This document shows positions 9,860-20,259 of a stretch of 64,000 nucleotides of DNA, one piece after another; position 1 is the stretch's first letter; each line of letters starts with the position of its first letter. The position numbers were made by a program, and so were the translations under genes. Source of the DNA: Noviherbaspirillum autotrophicum (GTDB lineage: Bacteria > Pseudomonadota > Gammaproteobacteria > Burkholderiales > Burkholderiaceae_D). The notes under the pieces are model-generated. The model was not told the origin of the DNA. It searched no databases and saw nothing but the letters and a program-made list of their open reading frames with translations. Where the stretch lies: positions 4,604,615 to 4,668,614 of the forward strand of contig NZ_JWJG01000028.1 of assembly GCF_000818395.1 (NCBI RefSeq). Direction: 5' to 3'.

Positions 9860-10234
9860 TTACGCTTCGATCGCGTTTTTTAGCCAGCTCAAGTGGGCGC
9901 CGTCGAAGGCGATGACATCGAAACGGCAAGCAGGCGGTACACGGTAGCGTTGCAGAAAAACCAGCGCTGCCAGAATCAGGCGCGTCTGCTTGCTTGCGGT
10001 AATACTTGCGGCAGCTCCTCCGAAGCGCACATCGGCCCTTTTCCGCACTTCGACAAACACCAGCGTGTCCCGGTGCTGCAAAATCAGGTCGATCTCGCCG
10101 CCCTTGCAGCGAAAATTACGCTGCAGTAGCGTCAACCCTTGCTTCTGCAGATAATCGAGCGCGGCGTCTTCCGCTGCCTGACCTGTGACCTGCTTGGCGG
10201 TGCGCGGACCGCTGCCGGCGCCGAACAAGCCCAT
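9860..10234 (-). CDS. yraN: UPF0102 (YraN) family protein, endonuclease-like fold
   Basis: A 124-aa protein of the YraN family: GQAAEDAALDYLQKQGL, NFRCKGGEIDLILQH and TLVFVEVRKRADVRFGGAAASI are the conserved blocks. The E-x-D-x10-E-V-R/K pattern is the PD-(D/E)XK nuclease core. Biological role is not established; homologues have been linked to Holliday-junction-like or DNA uptake processes only by inference. Its ATG shares a base with the lpoA stop, so the two are translationally coupled. Confidence 0.93.
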   Translation of the reverse strand: MGLFGAGSGPRTAKQVTGQAAEDAALDYLQKQGLTLLQRNFRCKGGEIDLILQHRDTLVFVEVRKRADVRFGGAAASITASKQTRLILAALVFLQRYRVPPACRFDVIAFDGAHLSWLKNAIEA

Positions 10235-11460
10235 TACTGCGCGCCGCCTTCCGACACCACTAGCCCATCGCGATAGACGGCGGGCTGCGCGCTGCGCTCG
10301 AAGTGCGCCTTGGTCTTGTCGAAGTGTACTTTCAGCTTGCCAGTGACACCGTCGAGCTGGAAATCGCGGTGCTGAGCTGCGATTTCGTGTGCGACGCGGT
10401 AGGCATCGATGCCGAGCGCGTAAAGCCGCTCCAGGTCGGCATTGTGCCTGTGGCCTGGGTCGACGACGAGGCGAGGATATACCATGACGGCAGGATGATC
10501 GGGCTGCAACAGCCAGGGAATGTCAAGCAGTCGGGTGCCGTTCATCTCGACGCTGCGCTCGGCATCATTGGCGTCGGCGCGCACAAAAGGGTTCAGCTGC
10601 GACGTGCCGTACAGCGCAATATCGTTTCCCAGAATCGCGCGCACTTGCCGTGCCTGGCGCGCGTCAAGCGCCGCAAACACCAGGGTCGATTTGTCGCCCT
10701 GTATCTGTTTTTTCAGCTGCAACAGGGTGCGGCCATTCAAGAAGCCATCGTTGGCCGCCACCTCGACCATTTCCGGCTCCATGCCCAACTTCAGCCATTG
10801 CATCTCGAACGCCCTGGCCGCACGCCGCTGCCACGCGGCCTGCGTATGAAGCACGTAGGCCTTGCTCCATTTTCCGCTCGCACCGGCCCAACTGACGACC
10901 TGGCGCGCTTCATCTTCGATCGACAAGCCCATGACCAGCATTTGCCGCGGCAACGCGACTTCCTCGCCATCCTGGCTGTCCGGCGGCGTCAGCGCGATGG
11001 TTGGCTTGTCGAGCACATCGCTTTGCGCGACGGCAGCCACGCCCGTGCGTGACAATGGCCCGACGACGATGTCGACTTGCGCGGCAGCAGCGGCATAGCC
11101 GGCGAGAACGTCCTGCGGTGCATCGCCGGTTTCCACGACGCTGACCTCGACGCCGTCCTGTTCGCGCTCGTGCGCAGCCATGAAACCGGCGCGCACGGCT
11201 GCCGCGGCTTCGGCCAGAGTGTCAGAACGCAAGGGCAACAGCAAGGCGACGCGGGCAACAGGGGCTGCAGTCAGAGCGTTGGCAGGGAAGGCATCGGCCG
11301 GCGGCAGGGCCAGGTCGTTCTGCGCCGTGCGCACAATCGGCGCGCTGTCGAATGAGGCAGCGCCGTCGCTGTCGGCTCCGGTTGTGTTTGCCCCGGCAGA
11401 CAGGCACAATCCGCTGCAGACACTGTTTAGCAGTATCACTTTTGCCCATCGTTTCCACAT
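10234..11460 (-). CDS. lpoA: Penicillin-binding protein activator, LpoA-like
   Basis: A 408-aa exported protein with a signal peptide (VILLNSVCSGLCLSAG) and a periplasmic-binding-protein type I fold: VARVALLLPLRSDTLAEAAAAVRAGF, DIVVGPLSR and PTIALTPPDS. E. coli LpoA activates PBP1A through this C-terminal domain; the 678-aa enteric form has an extra N-terminal TPR domain which is missing here, as in other betaproteobacterial homologues. A canonical lipobox was not seen (the cysteines near residues 14 and 18 do not fit well), so lipidation is unsure. Only 12 bases separate its start from divergent rsmI. Confidence 0.85.
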   Translation of the reverse strand: MWKRWAKVILLNSVCSGLCLSAGANTTGADSDGAASFDSAPIVRTAQNDLALPPADAFPANALTAAPVARVALLLPLRSDTLAEAAAAVRAGFMAAHEREQDGVEVSVVETGDAPQDVLAGYAAAAAQVDIVVGPLSRTGVAAVAQSDVLDKPTIALTPPDSQDGEEVALPRQMLVMGLSIEDEARQVVSWAGASGKWSKAYVLHTQAAWQRRAARAFEMQWLKLGMEPEMVEVAANDGFLNGRTLLQLKKQIQGDKSTLVFAALDARQARQVRAILGNDIALYGTSQLNPFVRADANDAERSVEMNGTRLLDIPWLLQPDHPAVMVYPRLVVDPGHRHNADLERLYALGIDAYRVAHEIAAQHRDFQLDGVTGKLKVHFDKTKAHFERSAQPAVYRDGLVVSEGGAQ

Positions 11461-11472
11461 CGCGCGCTCCTC

Positions 11473-12390
11473 ATGACATCGCCCACCTCCAGCTCACTTG
11501 CCACCCTGCCGATCATGGAAGAGGTGTCACGGCAAATTTATCCGGCGTCGACATTATATGTGGTGGCTACACCGATCGGGAATGCGGGCGATATCAGCTT
11601 ACGGGCGCTCAATGTCCTGTCGATCGCCGATGCCATCGCCTGTGAAGACACGCGCAACACCGGCCATCTGCTGGCTCGCTACGGCATCGCCAAGGAATTG
11701 GTTGCCGCACATGAGCACAACGAGCGCGAGGCGGCGCAGACGCTGATCGGCCGGCTGCAGGCGGGCCAGCGCATCGCCCTCGTATCGGACGCCGGCACAC
11801 CGGCAGTATCCGATCCGGGCGCGCGCATCGTGGATGCGGTGCTCGACGCGGGATTACGCGTGATGCCGCTGCCGGGCGCATCGGCTGCCGTGGCAGCACT
11901 TTCCGCGGGCGGCCTGGTCAACGACCAGTTCCATTTCGTCGGCTTCCTGCCTGCCAAGGCAAAGCAGCGCGAGCTGGCGCTGGCCGAATTGCGCCAGGTC
12001 GGCGCGACCCTGGTGTTTTACGAAGCGCCGCATCGCATCGTCGATACGGTCGCCGCCCTGGCAACGCAGTTCGAGCCGACCCGGCAAGTGGTATTCGCAC
12101 GCGAATTGACCAAGCTGTTCGAAGAAATTCACCGCTGCCCGCTGGCTGAAGCCGCGACCTGGCTTGCAGGTGACGCAAACCGGCAAAAAGGGGAATTCGT
12201 GATCCTGCTCCAGGGTGCGCCTACGGCGGCGGACGAGGATGAGGTGGAAGCCGATCGCATCTTGACGATCCTGTTGGCCGAATGCCCGGTCAAGCAAGCC
12301 GCGGCACTGGCCGCGCAGATCACCGGACAAAAGAAGAACGCGCTCTACGAGCGTGCGCTGCGCATCAAGCAACAGGATGCGACCGAGTAG
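11473..12390 (+). CDS. rsmI: 16S rRNA (cytidine1402-2'-O)-methyltransferase
   Basis: Methylates the ribose of C1402 in the ribosomal P site using S-adenosylmethionine. The 305-aa protein has the tetrapyrrole-methylase-fold motifs of RsmI: LYVVATPIGNAGDI, ACEDTRNTGHLLARYGI, LVSDAGTPAVSDPGARIV, PLPGASAAVAALSAGG, FVGFLPAK and LVFYEAPHRI. The length is near that of the E. coli enzyme (286 aa) with an N-terminal extension of about 20 residues; a start at the internal ATG 11515 is also possible. It is divergent from lpoA. Confidence 0.96.
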   Translation: MTSPTSSSLATLPIMEEVSRQIYPASTLYVVATPIGNAGDISLRALNVLSIADAIACEDTRNTGHLLARYGIAKELVAAHEHNEREAAQTLIGRLQAGQRIALVSDAGTPAVSDPGARIVDAVLDAGLRVMPLPGASAAVAALSAGGLVNDQFHFVGFLPAKAKQRELALAELRQVGATLVFYEAPHRIVDTVAALATQFEPTRQVVFARELTKLFEEIHRCPLAEAATWLAGDANRQKGEFVILLQGAPTAADEDEVEADRILTILLAECPVKQAAALAAQITGQKKNALYERALRIKQQDATE

Positions 12391-12396
12391 CGGCGC

Positions 12397-13536
12397 CTAG
12401 CGCTGCACGATCAGCGGCTTGAAGCTGCCTTTTTCCTGCAGCTGCTGCGCGACCGCAGCGGCCTCCGAACGGGTGACGAAGGGGCCGCTGTAGAGCCGGT
12501 AGAACAAGCCGTATTCGACAACCTCGACCGGCGGCATGCTGCCACCGGTGCTCTGGGTCAGACGGCTGCGCGCCGCTTCGGCGTTTTCCGCCTGCGTGAA
12601 GCTACCAAGCTGCAGGTAAAAGCCCGGTGCAGCGATGGCGGGCGAAGCCGGCGGTGCGGCGGACACGACAGGCGTCCCGGCGTACGGCGCTTCGGCCTGA
12701 GTCGCCGGCAGTGCCGATACCGGCATGATCCCGTCCTGGCGTGATGCCTCCGGCGTCGTCCTGGCGGATTCGGCGTGTTGCGCCGCTTCGACAGCCCCCG
12801 CCGCAGCCAGCACTTCCGGCGTCGGCAAGGACTGTTCCACGCGGGCCTGCTGCTCCCTGCGGCTATTTGCCATGCGCGCTATCTCGTCCGGCAGCAGGCG
12901 TTCGACTTCAAGCTCGCTGCTGCCCTTGCCGAGATAGCCGAGCTTGAATGCCGCAGTATAGGAAAGATCGATGATGCGCCCGGAATGGAACGGGCCGCGG
13001 TCGTTGATCCGCACGATCACCTGCTTGCCGTTGGCGACATTGGTGACGCGCGCATAGGATGGGATCGGCAGGGTCGGATGGGCGGCGGTCATCTTGTACA
13101 TGTCGTACAGCTCGCCCGACGAGGTTTTCTGCCCATGGAATTTCTTGCCATACCAGCTGCCGATACCACGTTGCCTGAACGGCCTGTCATCGGTCATCGG
13201 CGTATAGGTTTTGCCAAACACGGCATATGGCCGATTGCTGCGCGGCAGATACGGTTCGATCTTCGGCTCCGCATCGGGAATATCCAGCAAGCCCTCGGGC
13301 GGTGCATCCCCCGGCCCGTCGTCCTGATAGTAGCCGCCCCGGCCTGAGCCGGCGCGCGGCAGGACAGGCGCCGAGGAGGACGATTTGGATGCGGAAGAGG
13401 AACGGGTAGGCGCGGCGCCAGTTTGGGCGGGAGAATGCGGCACGCTGCCGCAGCCGACCAATACCAGTGCGGGCGCGAGAGCGAATGCAAGCAGGATCTG
13501 ACATCGGCAACGGTCGTAGTACTGACGCAGGAACAT
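12397..13536 (-). CDS. rlpA: Septal ring lytic transglycosylase RlpA family lipoprotein
   Basis: A 379-aa outer-membrane lipoprotein: lipobox VLVGCG after a signal peptide, a Ser/Pro-rich linker, the double-psi beta-barrel domain (GIGSWYGKKFHGQKTSSGE, AAHPTLPIPSYARVTN, VRINDRGPFHSGRIIDLS) at about residues 125-220, an Ala/Pro-rich linker, and a C-terminal SPOR domain (FYLQLGSFTQAENAEAARSRL ending at the terminus) that binds denuded septal glycan. RlpA of Pseudomonas cleaves naked glycan strands during division; the aspartate and histidine region is present here, so activity is plausible. It is convergent with rsmI and lies downstream of the rod-shape genes, a common arrangement. Confidence 0.93.
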   Translation of the reverse strand: MFLRQYYDRCRCQILLAFALAPALVLVGCGSVPHSPAQTGAAPTRSSSASKSSSSAPVLPRAGSGRGGYYQDDGPGDAPPEGLLDIPDAEPKIEPYLPRSNRPYAVFGKTYTPMTDDRPFRQRGIGSWYGKKFHGQKTSSGELYDMYKMTAAHPTLPIPSYARVTNVANGKQVIVRINDRGPFHSGRIIDLSYTAAFKLGYLGKGSSELEVERLLPDEIARMANSRREQQARVEQSLPTPEVLAAAGAVEAAQHAESARTTPEASRQDGIMPVSALPATQAEAPYAGTPVVSAAPPASPAIAAPGFYLQLGSFTQAENAEAARSRLTQSTGGSMPPVEVVEYGLFYRLYSGPFVTRSEAAAVAQQLQEKGSFKPLIVQR

Positions 13537-13717
13537 CGCGCTCTCCTTTCTTATTCATTATTTATCAGGCAAGGAGTCCTTGCCTATGCGCAGTCTTTTG
13601 TGATGCCGGCCGAATGCGGCGGGCAGAAACTGGCGGACATTGATTGAACGGGCGTGCCCCGGTTTAACGGGGAACAGTTTGCCTCGACAATGCTATTGCC
13701 GCAAGAATTGATTTTTA

Positions 13718-13756
13718 ACCAGTTGTGACGGAAGAGGATGTGCCGTCACAACTGGT
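13718..13756. terminator. Perfect 14-bp inverted repeat after rodA
   Basis: Arms 13718-13731 and 13743-13756 pair perfectly around an 11-nt loop, ending 8 bases before the rodA stop codon side. It is the strongest hairpin of the core region. On the minus strand the stem is followed by an A-rich, not T-rich, stretch, so it is not a textbook intrinsic terminator; it may be a terminator of another kind or protect the 3' end of the mre-mrd transcript. Confidence 0.55.
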
Positions 13757-13764
13757 AGTGTGCG

Positions 13765-14877
13765 CTAACTCTGCACGAGTTTACGGTGGCGTTGAATGCT
13801 CATCAACATGCCCACCCCCAATCCGAGGGTGACCATGGCTGTTCCGCCGTAGCTCATGAACGGCAGTGGCACCCCGACGACCGGGAGAACACCGCTCACC
13901 ATGCCCATGTTGACGAAAGCATAGGTGAAGAAGCTCAAGGTGATGGCGCCCGCGAGCAACCGGCTGAAGAAAGTAGGCGCATTGGCGGCGATGATCATGC
14001 CACGCCCGATCAGCAGCAGATACAAGACCAGCAGGACACAATTGCCGATGAGCCCGAATTCTTCGGAAAACACGGCGAAGATAAAGTCCGTCGTACGCTC
14101 CGGGATGAACTCCAGATGTGCCTGCGTTCCCTTCAGCCACCCCTTGCCGGCAATGCCGCCGGAACCGATGGCAATGGTAGCCTGGATGATGTGAAATCCC
14201 TTACCAAGGGGATCGGTGGTCGGATCGATCAGTGTCATGACGCGGTCGCGCTGATAATCATGCAACATCGACCACACCACCGGCAAGCTGGCCAGGACGC
14301 TCGCGGCCAGACCGATCAGGATTTTCCATGACAATCCGGCCAGGAAAATCACGTAGAAGCCGGCCGACAGGACCAGGATCGCGGTTCCCAGGTCGGGCTG
14401 CTTGATGATCAGGCCGACCGGAATCGCCAATATCACCGCAGCGACCAAAAACTCTTGCCAGCGCAACTGCCCCTCGCGCTTCTGGAAGAACCAGGCGAGC
14501 ATCAGCGGCATCGCGATCTTCATCATTTCCGAAGGTTGAATCACCACGCCGACGTTGAGCCAGCGGCGCGCGCCCTTCTTGATCAGGCCGAACGCTGCCA
14601 CCGCGACGAGCAAGGCCACGCCCACGGTATAGACCGGCACCGCAAAGCGCATCAGCGTCTGCGGCGGAATGATGGCGGCGATCCACATCACGACAAATCC
14701 GATCAGGATGTTGCGTAACTGGTCCTCGACGCGTCCGGGGAAATCGATGCCGGCCGAATACAGCGTCACGAGCGCCACCGACAGGATCAGGAACAGGATG
14801 AGCGCAAGCGGCCCGTCGAATACCGTGAAATACGGCTTGATGATCTGTCGCAGCGGACGTTTTTCTGTCAGATGCAT
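13765..14877 (-). CDS. rodA: Peptidoglycan glycosyltransferase RodA (SEDS family)
   Basis: Polymerises lipid II for lateral wall growth with PBP2. The 370-aa membrane protein has about ten hydrophobic segments and SEDS signatures: KGARRWLNVG, IQPSEMMKIAMPLMLAWF, IKQPDLGTAILVLSAGFYVIF, and VGVPLPFMSYGGTAMV near the C-terminus. The catalytic aspartate region (PDLGTA) is intact. It starts 6 bases after the mrdA stop, so both are cotranscribed. Confidence 0.97.
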   Translation of the reverse strand: MHLTEKRPLRQIIKPYFTVFDGPLALILFLILSVALVTLYSAGIDFPGRVEDQLRNILIGFVVMWIAAIIPPQTLMRFAVPVYTVGVALLVAVAAFGLIKKGARRWLNVGVVIQPSEMMKIAMPLMLAWFFQKREGQLRWQEFLVAAVILAIPVGLIIKQPDLGTAILVLSAGFYVIFLAGLSWKILIGLAASVLASLPVVWSMLHDYQRDRVMTLIDPTTDPLGKGFHIIQATIAIGSGGIAGKGWLKGTQAHLEFIPERTTDFIFAVFSEEFGLIGNCVLLVLYLLLIGRGMIIAANAPTFFSRLLAGAITLSFFTYAFVNMGMVSGVLPVVGVPLPFMSYGGTAMVTLGLGVGMLMSIQRHRKLVQS

Positions 14878-14883
14878 GGTCTC

Positions 14884-16866
14884 TTAATCCCTGTTGCCCT
14901 GGTTTCCGGCGCCTGCTTGCGGGCTTCCGGTCGATTCTGCTGCAGCCTTCAGGGCCGCAGCGGGATTGCCGGCAGCCGCCGCAGCCGCTTCTGCTGCGGC
15001 CTTTTCCTTGTCCACCGGACGCTTGCCGAGCAGGTAGTAATCGAGCGCCTTGCGCACGATGGGCGCCGCCGCCTCCGCGCCGAAGCCGCCGTTTTCGACG
15101 ATGAGCGCAATCGCGATCTTCGGATTGTCGGCTGGCGCGAACGCGGTATACAGCGAATGGTCGCGCATGCGCTCGGCCACTTTCTTCGCATCGTACTTTT
15201 CATTCTTCTTGATGCCGACCACCTGCGCAGTGCCGGTCTTGCCCGCCGACTCGTATCCGGCATTGGCGAACACGCGCGACGATGTGCCCTCCTTGGTAAC
15301 CCCGACCATCGCGCGCTTGATGATGTCGATATTTTCCTGCTTCAGGTTGATGCGGTAGCTTTCCTTCGGCACCGTGACGGTGCGCTCCTTGGTCACGCCG
15401 TTCTCGACGATCTTGACCAGGTGCGGCTTCATTACCACGCCGTTATTGGCCAGATTGGCGACCGCATGCGCCAGCTGCAGGGGCGTAAACGAGTTATAGC
15501 CCTGGCCGATGCCGAGCGAGATCGTTTCGCCGGCATACCACTTGCGCTGCTCCGGCTTCTTGTACGCGTTGCGCTTCCATGTGGTCGACGGCAGCAGGCC
15601 GCGGCGCTCATGCTCCAGGTCGATGCCGGTGATCTGGCCGAAGCCGAACGGCTTCATGAAGTCATGCATCGCGTCGACGCCAAGATCATTGGCCAGCATG
15701 TAGTAATACGTGTCGCAGGAATGCACGATCGACTTGTACATGTCGACGGTGCCGTGGCCGCCTTCCTTGTCGTCGCGGAACTTGTGATTGCCGAACCAGA
15801 AATAGCCGGGGTCATATACGGTCGCGCTCGGCGTGCGCTTGCCCAGCTCGAGCGCCGCCAATGCCATAAACGGCTTGTAGGTCGAACCCGGCGGATAAGA
15901 GCCAGTGAGCGGGCGGTTGAGCAGCGGACGGTCAGGCGAATTGTTCAGCTCTTCCCAGCTTTGGGCATCGATGCCATCGACAAACAGGTTGGGATCGTAG
16001 GTCGGCATCGACACATACGCGAGGATGTCGCCCGTCGACGGCTCGATGGCGACCAGCGCGCCGCGGCGGTCGCCGAATGCTTCCTCGATGATCTTCTGCA
16101 GCTCGATATCGACCGACAGGATCAGGTTGTTGCCGGGGCTGGCGTGGGTGCGCGACAAGGTGCGCACAGCGCGCCCGCCGGCGGAGACCTCGACCTCTTC
16201 GTAGCCGGTGGTGCCGTGCAAATGCTGTTCGTAGCTTTTTTCCAGCCCTTCCTTGCCGATGTACTCAGTGCCGGCGTAATTGGCCGCGTCTTCCGTCTCA
16301 TCGATTTTTTCCGCCTCGCGCTGATTGATACGGCCGATATAACCGATCACGTGCGAGGCCACTTTCCCGAGCGGATACTGGCGGAACAGGCGAGCCTGGA
16401 TTTCCACTCCGGGGAATCGATATCGTTGCGCGGTGAAGCGCGCCACCTCTTCATCGGTCAGCCGGGTGCGAATCGGCGTGCTGGCGAAATTCTTCGACTC
16501 TTCGCGCAGCTTGCGGAAGCGCTTGCGATCCTTGGGCTGGATGTCGACCAGCGTGGAAAGCTCGTCAATGACGCTGTCGAGGTCGCCCTGCAGCTTGGAC
16601 GGCGTGATTTCCAGCGTATAGGCTGAAAAATTGCGTGCCAAAACGACGCCGTTGCGATCCAGGATCAAGCCGCGGTTCGGCACCACGGGAACCACGGAAA
16701 TGCGGTTTTCCTCCGCCTGCGCGGCGTAATCGTTATGCTTGAAGACCTGCAGCCACAAAAAGCGCGCCAGCAGCAAGCCAAAGCAGATCAGCACGAACAC
16801 ACCCACCGCAGACAATCGCATGCGGAACAGATGCAGTTCGCGTTCGGTGTTTTTGAATTCTGTCAT
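14884..16866 (-). CDS. mrdA: Penicillin-binding protein 2 (transpeptidase)
   Basis: Monofunctional class B transpeptidase of the elongasome. The 660-aa protein has a short cytoplasmic start, one membrane anchor (VFVLICFGLLLARFLWLQVF, about residues 18-37), the dimerisation domain and the transpeptidase domain with its three motifs: GSTYKPF (nucleophile serine), HSCDTYYY (SxD/N) and AGKTGTAQ (KTG). The tail after about residue 610 is a low-complexity Ala-rich extension. It is upstream of rodA; a gap of about 190 bases without a gene separates it from mreD. Confidence 0.97.
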   Translation of the reverse strand: MTEFKNTERELHLFRMRLSAVGVFVLICFGLLLARFLWLQVFKHNDYAAQAEENRISVVPVVPNRGLILDRNGVVLARNFSAYTLEITPSKLQGDLDSVIDELSTLVDIQPKDRKRFRKLREESKNFASTPIRTRLTDEEVARFTAQRYRFPGVEIQARLFRQYPLGKVASHVIGYIGRINQREAEKIDETEDAANYAGTEYIGKEGLEKSYEQHLHGTTGYEEVEVSAGGRAVRTLSRTHASPGNNLILSVDIELQKIIEEAFGDRRGALVAIEPSTGDILAYVSMPTYDPNLFVDGIDAQSWEELNNSPDRPLLNRPLTGSYPPGSTYKPFMALAALELGKRTPSATVYDPGYFWFGNHKFRDDKEGGHGTVDMYKSIVHSCDTYYYMLANDLGVDAMHDFMKPFGFGQITGIDLEHERRGLLPSTTWKRNAYKKPEQRKWYAGETISLGIGQGYNSFTPLQLAHAVANLANNGVVMKPHLVKIVENGVTKERTVTVPKESYRINLKQENIDIIKRAMVGVTKEGTSSRVFANAGYESAGKTGTAQVVGIKKNEKYDAKKVAERMRDHSLYTAFAPADNPKIAIALIVENGGFGAEAAAPIVRKALDYYLLGKRPVDKEKAAAEAAAAAAGNPAAALKAAAESTGSPQAGAGNQGNRD

Positions 16867-17059
16867 ACCAAGCCTTACGAAGACATCCGGTGGGCGTCTT
16901 CGTCATTACCTTTCCATCTCCCGCAAGCGGGCAATGGCGATACAGGAAATCCGGGCAGTACGCTGCCAGCGCGCGAAAGCTCCAGCGCTTCCCGTGCACA
17001 TACCGCGCGCCAGGAACAGCGCCAGAGCGGATCTGTCCGGCCGGAAGACGCGTCGATCC

Positions 17060-17575
17060 TCAAATCGGCCGTGTTTCGTCGCGGTCGATCGCGCGCCGCT
17101 GCGGCGCAAGCAGCATCATGGTCGCTACCGGCCAGAGCGCGGCCGACGTGACGCTTTCCAGAAAATACATCCAGCCGGGGAAGCGTCCGCTGACCAGCAG
17201 GCGCACGACCAGTTGCACCACCTGCGCCAGCATCAGCAGCGGCAGAATGTGCAACGCCTGGGTACCCATCGGGAACCACAGCACGCGACGATGAATCATG
17301 ATCGCGAAGTACGACAACAGCGTGTACGCCAGCGCGTGCTGCCCCAGCAGCGTCGCGTCGTGCACATCCATTAGCAATCCCATGAAGAACGCAACGCCGA
17401 TGCCGACCTTGCGCGGCTGGTGGATGCTCCAGAACACTAGTGCCAGCGCGACGAAATCCGGCACGCCGTACCACTGGCCCCATGGCAGCAGATTGAGCAG
17501 GAATGCCGCAATCAGCGTCACCACGATGAATACGGGATTGGCCGGCAACAGGATGTAGTGTGGACGATTGTTCAT
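17060..17575 (-). CDS. mreD: Rod shape-determining protein MreD
   Basis: A 171-aa membrane protein with five or six hydrophobic segments; PVFIVVTLIAAFLLNLLPWGQ, PDFVALALVFWSIHQPRKVGIG and FFMGLLMDVHDATLLGQHALAY match MreD. It links MreC with the RodA-PBP2 synthase. It starts inside the mreC stop (ATGA overlap). Confidence 0.95.
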   Translation of the reverse strand: MNNRPHYILLPANPVFIVVTLIAAFLLNLLPWGQWYGVPDFVALALVFWSIHQPRKVGIGVAFFMGLLMDVHDATLLGQHALAYTLLSYFAIMIHRRVLWFPMGTQALHILPLLMLAQVVQLVVRLLVSGRFPGWMYFLESVTSAALWPVATMMLLAPQRRAIDRDETRPI

Positions 17576-18867
17576 GGCGTCGTTACCTTTTGCTGTTGCG
17601 GTGCCGCCGGTTTCGCCGTCGATGTCGGCGCTGGCACTGCCGGCTTGACGGCAGCCGCCGGTGCGGGCGTCTGCTGCGGCGCTTTCTGCGGCGAAGCCAC
17701 GCGCTGCGGCAAGGCCGCCTGCGGCGAAACTGCGGCCGGTTTGGCAGGCCCGACCGGCGCCGCAGGGGCAGCCGCTGCGGGCGCTGGAGCTACCGGAGCG
17801 GCCGGAGCAGCGGCGGGAATTGCGGCTACCGGCTGGGCACCCGGCTGTTGCGGCGCTTTCGGTTGAGGGGCGGGCGACGCCGGTGCCGGTTGGGCTGCCG
17901 GCGCGGCGGGGGCCGCCGGGGTAGCATTTGCGGCTTCCTTGGCGCCCTCTTTCTTCGCATCCTTGGCCGCGTCCGCCGGGTGCTTCTTGGCCTTCTTATC
18001 CCTCACGTCCTCCGGTTCCGGTCGCGGCGGAAGCTGGGTCTCGGTCAGCAGGATCAGCAGCTGGCGATTACGATCGATACCGGCCAGGGGCTGACACGTG
18101 ATGCGGGCAAATGCGTCGGACGACTTGGATTCGATATTGGACACCTTCGCCACGGCGAGGCCGGCCGGATATACGCCGTCGATACCGGAAGTGACAAGGG
18201 TATCGCCGCTCTTGATATCGACATTGGTCGGCATGAAACGCAGATCGAGCACACCCGAATGCCCCTGCCCGTAGGCGACGCTGCGCAGGCCGCTGCGCAC
18301 TACCTGCACCGGGATGGCCTGGTCCTTGTCAGTCAACAGCGTCACTTCGGAGGTAAAAGGAAACACGCGTGTCACCTGGCCGACCACGCCGACATCGTCG
18401 ATGACGGGCTGTCCCGGCTTGACGCCTTGCTGGCTGCCGCGATCGAGCACGATCTTGCGGGTAAACGCGTCACGGGCGTCGTACAAGATCTCGCTCATCA
18501 CCGACTTGACCGGCAGGCGCTCGTTGGCGGCCAGCAGCCGGCGCAGCTGGTCATTTTCCGCGGACAGCTGCTGCACCTGCTGCAACGTCTGCGCATTGGC
18601 GACCTGCTGCTGCTTGAGCTTGCGGTTTTCCTTTTCCAGAACCGACAGCGAAGTAAAGTAATCGCCGACCACGTACGCGGCGTCGCGCGGCAGCAGGGCC
18701 ACTACTTGCAACGGATAGAGCACGGTGCCAACGAATTGCCGAATCGAGGTGAGCGATCGCATGCGCGAATCGGCCACCAGCAGGATCAGTGCAATCAGGG
18801 AGAAGAACACCACTTTGGCGCGGGCGGATGCGCCTTGCTTGAAAAGTGGCGGTGGACTGTATTCCAT
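17572..18867 (-). CDS. mreC: Rod shape-determining protein MreC with long Ala/Pro-rich tail
   Basis: Periplasmic scaffold of the elongasome. Residues about 18-37 are the membrane anchor, followed by a coiled coil (LEKENRKLKQQQ, QQVQQLSAENDQLRRLLA) and the two beta domains (RKIVLDRGSQQGVKPGQPV, LLTDKDQAIPVQVVRSG, GDTLVTSGIDGVYPAGLAVAKV). The globular part ends near residue 290; the last 140 residues are almost only Ala, Pro, Lys and Gln in repeated AAP/PAP blocks, much longer than E. coli MreC (367 aa total). The tail is presumably flexible in the periplasm. Confidence 0.96.
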   Translation of the reverse strand: MEYSPPPLFKQGASARAKVVFFSLIALILLVADSRMRSLTSIRQFVGTVLYPLQVVALLPRDAAYVVGDYFTSLSVLEKENRKLKQQQVANAQTLQQVQQLSAENDQLRRLLAANERLPVKSVMSEILYDARDAFTRKIVLDRGSQQGVKPGQPVIDDVGVVGQVTRVFPFTSEVTLLTDKDQAIPVQVVRSGLRSVAYGQGHSGVLDLRFMPTNVDIKSGDTLVTSGIDGVYPAGLAVAKVSNIESKSSDAFARITCQPLAGIDRNRQLLILLTETQLPPRPEPEDVRDKKAKKHPADAAKDAKKEGAKEAANATPAAPAAPAAQPAPASPAPQPKAPQQPGAQPVAAIPAAAPAAPVAPAPAAAAPAAPVGPAKPAAVSPQAALPQRVASPQKAPQQTPAPAAAVKPAVPAPTSTAKPAAPQQQKVTTP

Positions 18868-18964
18868 CAGGATCTAGCTATGTTCCGGAATGTGACCGTA
18901 GGTCGTTGTCAGCCCCCGCGCCCCGCATGGGAAGCGAGGCGCGTCGCATGAAACGCCGAACAGA

Positions 18965-20026
<1,062 letters not shown>

Positions 20027-20259
20027 TCAAAGGCGCGCTTAACATTGAAGGTAGAACCTTTTACCTGCGGCTTTCGCTGCCGACGCCAGCGAGGTCTTAA
20101 CGCAACATTCTACCTTATAATTTAGCCGAAATTAGTCAGCGGAAACTTCAAAAATGCAGTCCTGATGCGGCGTTTTCACAAGTCTTTGCCAGAATAAGAA
20201 CACAATTTGCCTTTTTCAAAATACCCGCCCGAACAACTTGCCCAAACTACTATCCAATC

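Noticed and set aside
14872-16626. A 584-codon open frame on the plus strand
   Set aside because: It is exactly antisense to mrdA, whose transpeptidase motifs are clear; high GC makes long antisense frames common.
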